Made by a program: the position numbers and the translations under genes
The notes under the pieces: model-generated
The model's database searches: none
Told to the model about the DNA's origin: nothing
What the model saw: only the letters and a program-made list of their open reading frames with translations
Shown: one piece after another, positions 62,898 to 64,000 of the stretch
Layout of the letters: every line of letters starts with the position of its first letter
How positions within the stretch are numbered: the stretch's first letter is position 1
NCBI GenBank assembly: GCA_020832565.1
Contig: JAFIEI010000001.1
Span: 124,001-188,000 of the forward strand
Origin: Salinarimonas sp.
GTDB lineage: Bacteria; Pseudomonadota; Alphaproteobacteria; Rhizobiales; Beijerinckiaceae
Length of the DNA stretch: 64,000 bases
Direction: 5' to 3'

Positions 62898-63565
62898 CAG
62901 CCGAGCCTCCTGCCGACCCGGGCCGATAGGGAGAAGGTCACGGCGATTGTGAACAACGAGATCGCGACGAGAACAGCCGACATGGTCGCGGCCGCATCGG
63001 TATCGAAAGCTTGAACGCGGTCATAGATGGAAATCGCGATGGTCCTGGTCTCGCCCGGTATCGAGCCGCCGACCATCAGGACGACACCGAACTCGCCCAG
63101 CGTATGGGCGAAAGTCAGCACCATGGCCGTCACCACGCCCGGCCAGGCCAGCGGCAGCTCGACCTTCCAGAGCGAGCGCCAGGGCGACATCCCGCAACAG
63201 GCGGCGGCTTCGCGGACTTCTGTCGGAATCGCCTGGAAGCCACGCTGTGCCGGCTGGATGGCGAAGGGCAGATTGAACAGGATCGAGGCGAGCAAGAGGC
63301 CCTCAAAGGAGAAGACCAGTTGCTGGCCGAACATGTTTTGCCAAGCCTGGCCGATGGGCGAATTGCGTCCGAACGAGACCAGCAGGTAGAAGCCGAGCAC
63401 CGTGGGTGGCAGGACCAGCGGCAACATGACCAGTGCTTCGACCCAGGCCTTTCCCCTGAACTGCCGGAAGGCGAGGAACCGTCCCATCAGGATCGATACA
63501 GGCAACAGCACCACGACCGTCCAGATCGCCAGCCTGAGAGACAGTTCGAGTGCCGTCCAATCCAC
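62897..63565 (-). CDS. modB: Molybdate ABC transporter permease ModB
   Basis: 222-residue permease with five or six helices. The cytoplasmic EAA loop that contacts ModC reads EVREAAACCGMSPWRSLWKVELP, with the final part AWPGVVTAMVLTFAHTLGEFG typical of ModB. It forms the membrane channel with ModC as motor. Start at ATG 63565, only three bases after the modA stop, so it is surely cotranscribed with modA. Its stop overlaps the modC start by one base. Confidence 0.94.
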   Translation of the reverse strand: MDWTALELSLRLAIWTVVVLLPVSILMGRFLAFRQFRGKAWVEALVMLPLVLPPTVLGFYLLVSFGRNSPIGQAWQNMFGQQLVFSFEGLLLASILFNLPFAIQPAQRGFQAIPTEVREAAACCGMSPWRSLWKVELPLAWPGVVTAMVLTFAHTLGEFGVVLMVGGSIPGETRTIAISIYDRVQAFDTDAAATMSAVLVAISLFTIAVTFSLSARVGRRLG

Positions 63566-63568
63566 GCG

Positions 63569-64000
63569 TCACTCCTGCGGTAAGACGAAACCGTAACGTT
63601 CCATGATCCCGCGTGCCGTCGGCTCCATCAGGTAGGCATAGAAGGCCTCGGCTACCGGGCCGGCATTGTGGAGCAGAACCATGCGCTGGCGTAGCGGTTC
63701 GTGCCAGTCTTCAGGGATCATTGCATAACTTCCCTGCGGCGCGACTTGCGGCGCCAGAGCCAGCGAATACGCGATAATTCCGCCCTCGGCGTTACCCGAG
63801 AGCGCGAATTGCGCCGCCTGACTGACGTTCTCGCCCAGAACGAGGAAGGGCTGAACGTCATCCCAGAGCCCCCTGGTGATCAGGGCCTCGCGCGCGCGCA
63901 TGCCGTAGGGAGCATGCTCGGGATTGGCGATGGCGAAACGCGTCAATCCACCCTCGCCGAGCATGTCGGCAAGGTGGTCCATGTCACTATCAGGGGTGAG
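63569..64000 (-). CDS. modA: Molybdate-binding periplasmic protein ModA (partial)
   Basis: C-terminal part (about 143 codons) of the substrate-binding protein; the N-terminus lies beyond the window edge. Recognisable stretches are IANPEHAPYGMRAREAL, LGENVSQAAQFALSGNAEGG and GPVAEAFYAYLMEPTARGIM, all typical of ModA. The frame stays open to base 64000. It captures molybdate or tungstate for ModBC. The orientation and spacing define a modA-modB-modC operon on the minus strand. Confidence 0.93.
   Translation of the reverse strand, partial: LTPDSDMDHLADMLGEGGLTRFAIANPEHAPYGMRAREALITRGLWDDVQPFLVLGENVSQAAQFALSGNAEGGIIAYSLALAPQVAPQGSYAMIPEDWHEPLRQRMVLLHNAGPVAEAFYAYLMEPTARGIMERYGFVLPQE

Noticed and set aside
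1-64000. CRISPR arrays, insertion sequences, prophage genes, tRNA or rRNA genes
   Set aside because: No regularly spaced repeats, transposase motifs, phage structural genes or cloverleaf and rRNA sequences were seen on reading both strands.

Overview
The window looks like a chromosomal segment of a GC-rich alphaproteobacterium, most likely Hyphomicrobiales (Rhizobiales). The reasons are the gene order dnaB-alr-radA-cvpA-purF, the alphaproteobacterial families DUF2794 and PraR-like XRE, a small YifL/LptM-type lipoprotein next to lysA, a SahR-type operator before ahcY, and the codon use. A family-level placement cannot be made from sequence reading alone. No rRNA, tRNA, CRISPR array, transposase or phage gene was recognised.

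Layout. 1-7.1 kb: housekeeping run dnaB, alr, radA, cvpA, purF and an SDR oxidoreductase, all on +. 7.1-9 kb: a small anchored protein and an AT-rich pentapeptide-repeat membrane protein. 9.1-15 kb: an MFS carrier, a BLUF blue-light receptor followed by a single-domain response regulator, an exported WD40-cytochrome c fusion, lysA, an LptM-like lipoprotein and DUF2794. 15.2-16.8 kb: a 25-codon ORF behind an exceptionally extended Shine-Dalgarno sequence and closed by a strong terminator, then a tandem pair of unrecognised paralogues whose first copy is frameshifted. 16.9-23.7 kb: gltB and gltD with a brnT-brnA toxin-antitoxin module between them. 24.3-27.7 kb: a GGDEF protein with a degenerate receiver domain, ahcY, and an isolated very AT-rich membrane-protein gene. 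27.8-31.8 kb: a dicarboxylate symporter, an Atm1-type ABC exporter and DUF971. 32.1-37 kb: form II CO-dehydrogenase-like molybdenum hydroxylase genes in order S-L-M plus a MoxR ATPase. 37-39.4 kb: a metallo-beta-lactamase-fold hydrolase, an unknown conserved-looking protein and an XRE regulator.

39.7-49 kb is a compact exopolysaccharide locus: a minus-strand operon (outer-membrane export lipoprotein, GT4 glycosyltransferase, polyprenyl-phosphate sugar transferase, polymerase) diverging from a giant Wzz-type co-polymerase with a degenerate kinase-like tail and a polysaccharide deacetylase. 49-61.4 kb holds a TRAP-TAXI uptake system, a second MFS carrier, the stress operon prkA-yeaH-spoVR and a BCCT betaine-type transporter. 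The window ends inside modA of a modABC molybdate importer, which could feed cofactor to the molybdenum hydroxylase 25 kb away.

The best candidates for something undescribed are the tandem paralogue pair at 15.5-16.8 kb, the tiny ORF with the extended ribosome-binding site at 15.2 kb, the co-polymerase with its decayed kinase tail, and the light-sensing BLUF/response-regulator pair. Several convergent gene ends share long perfect hairpins without a U tract, which may be the local style of transcription end.
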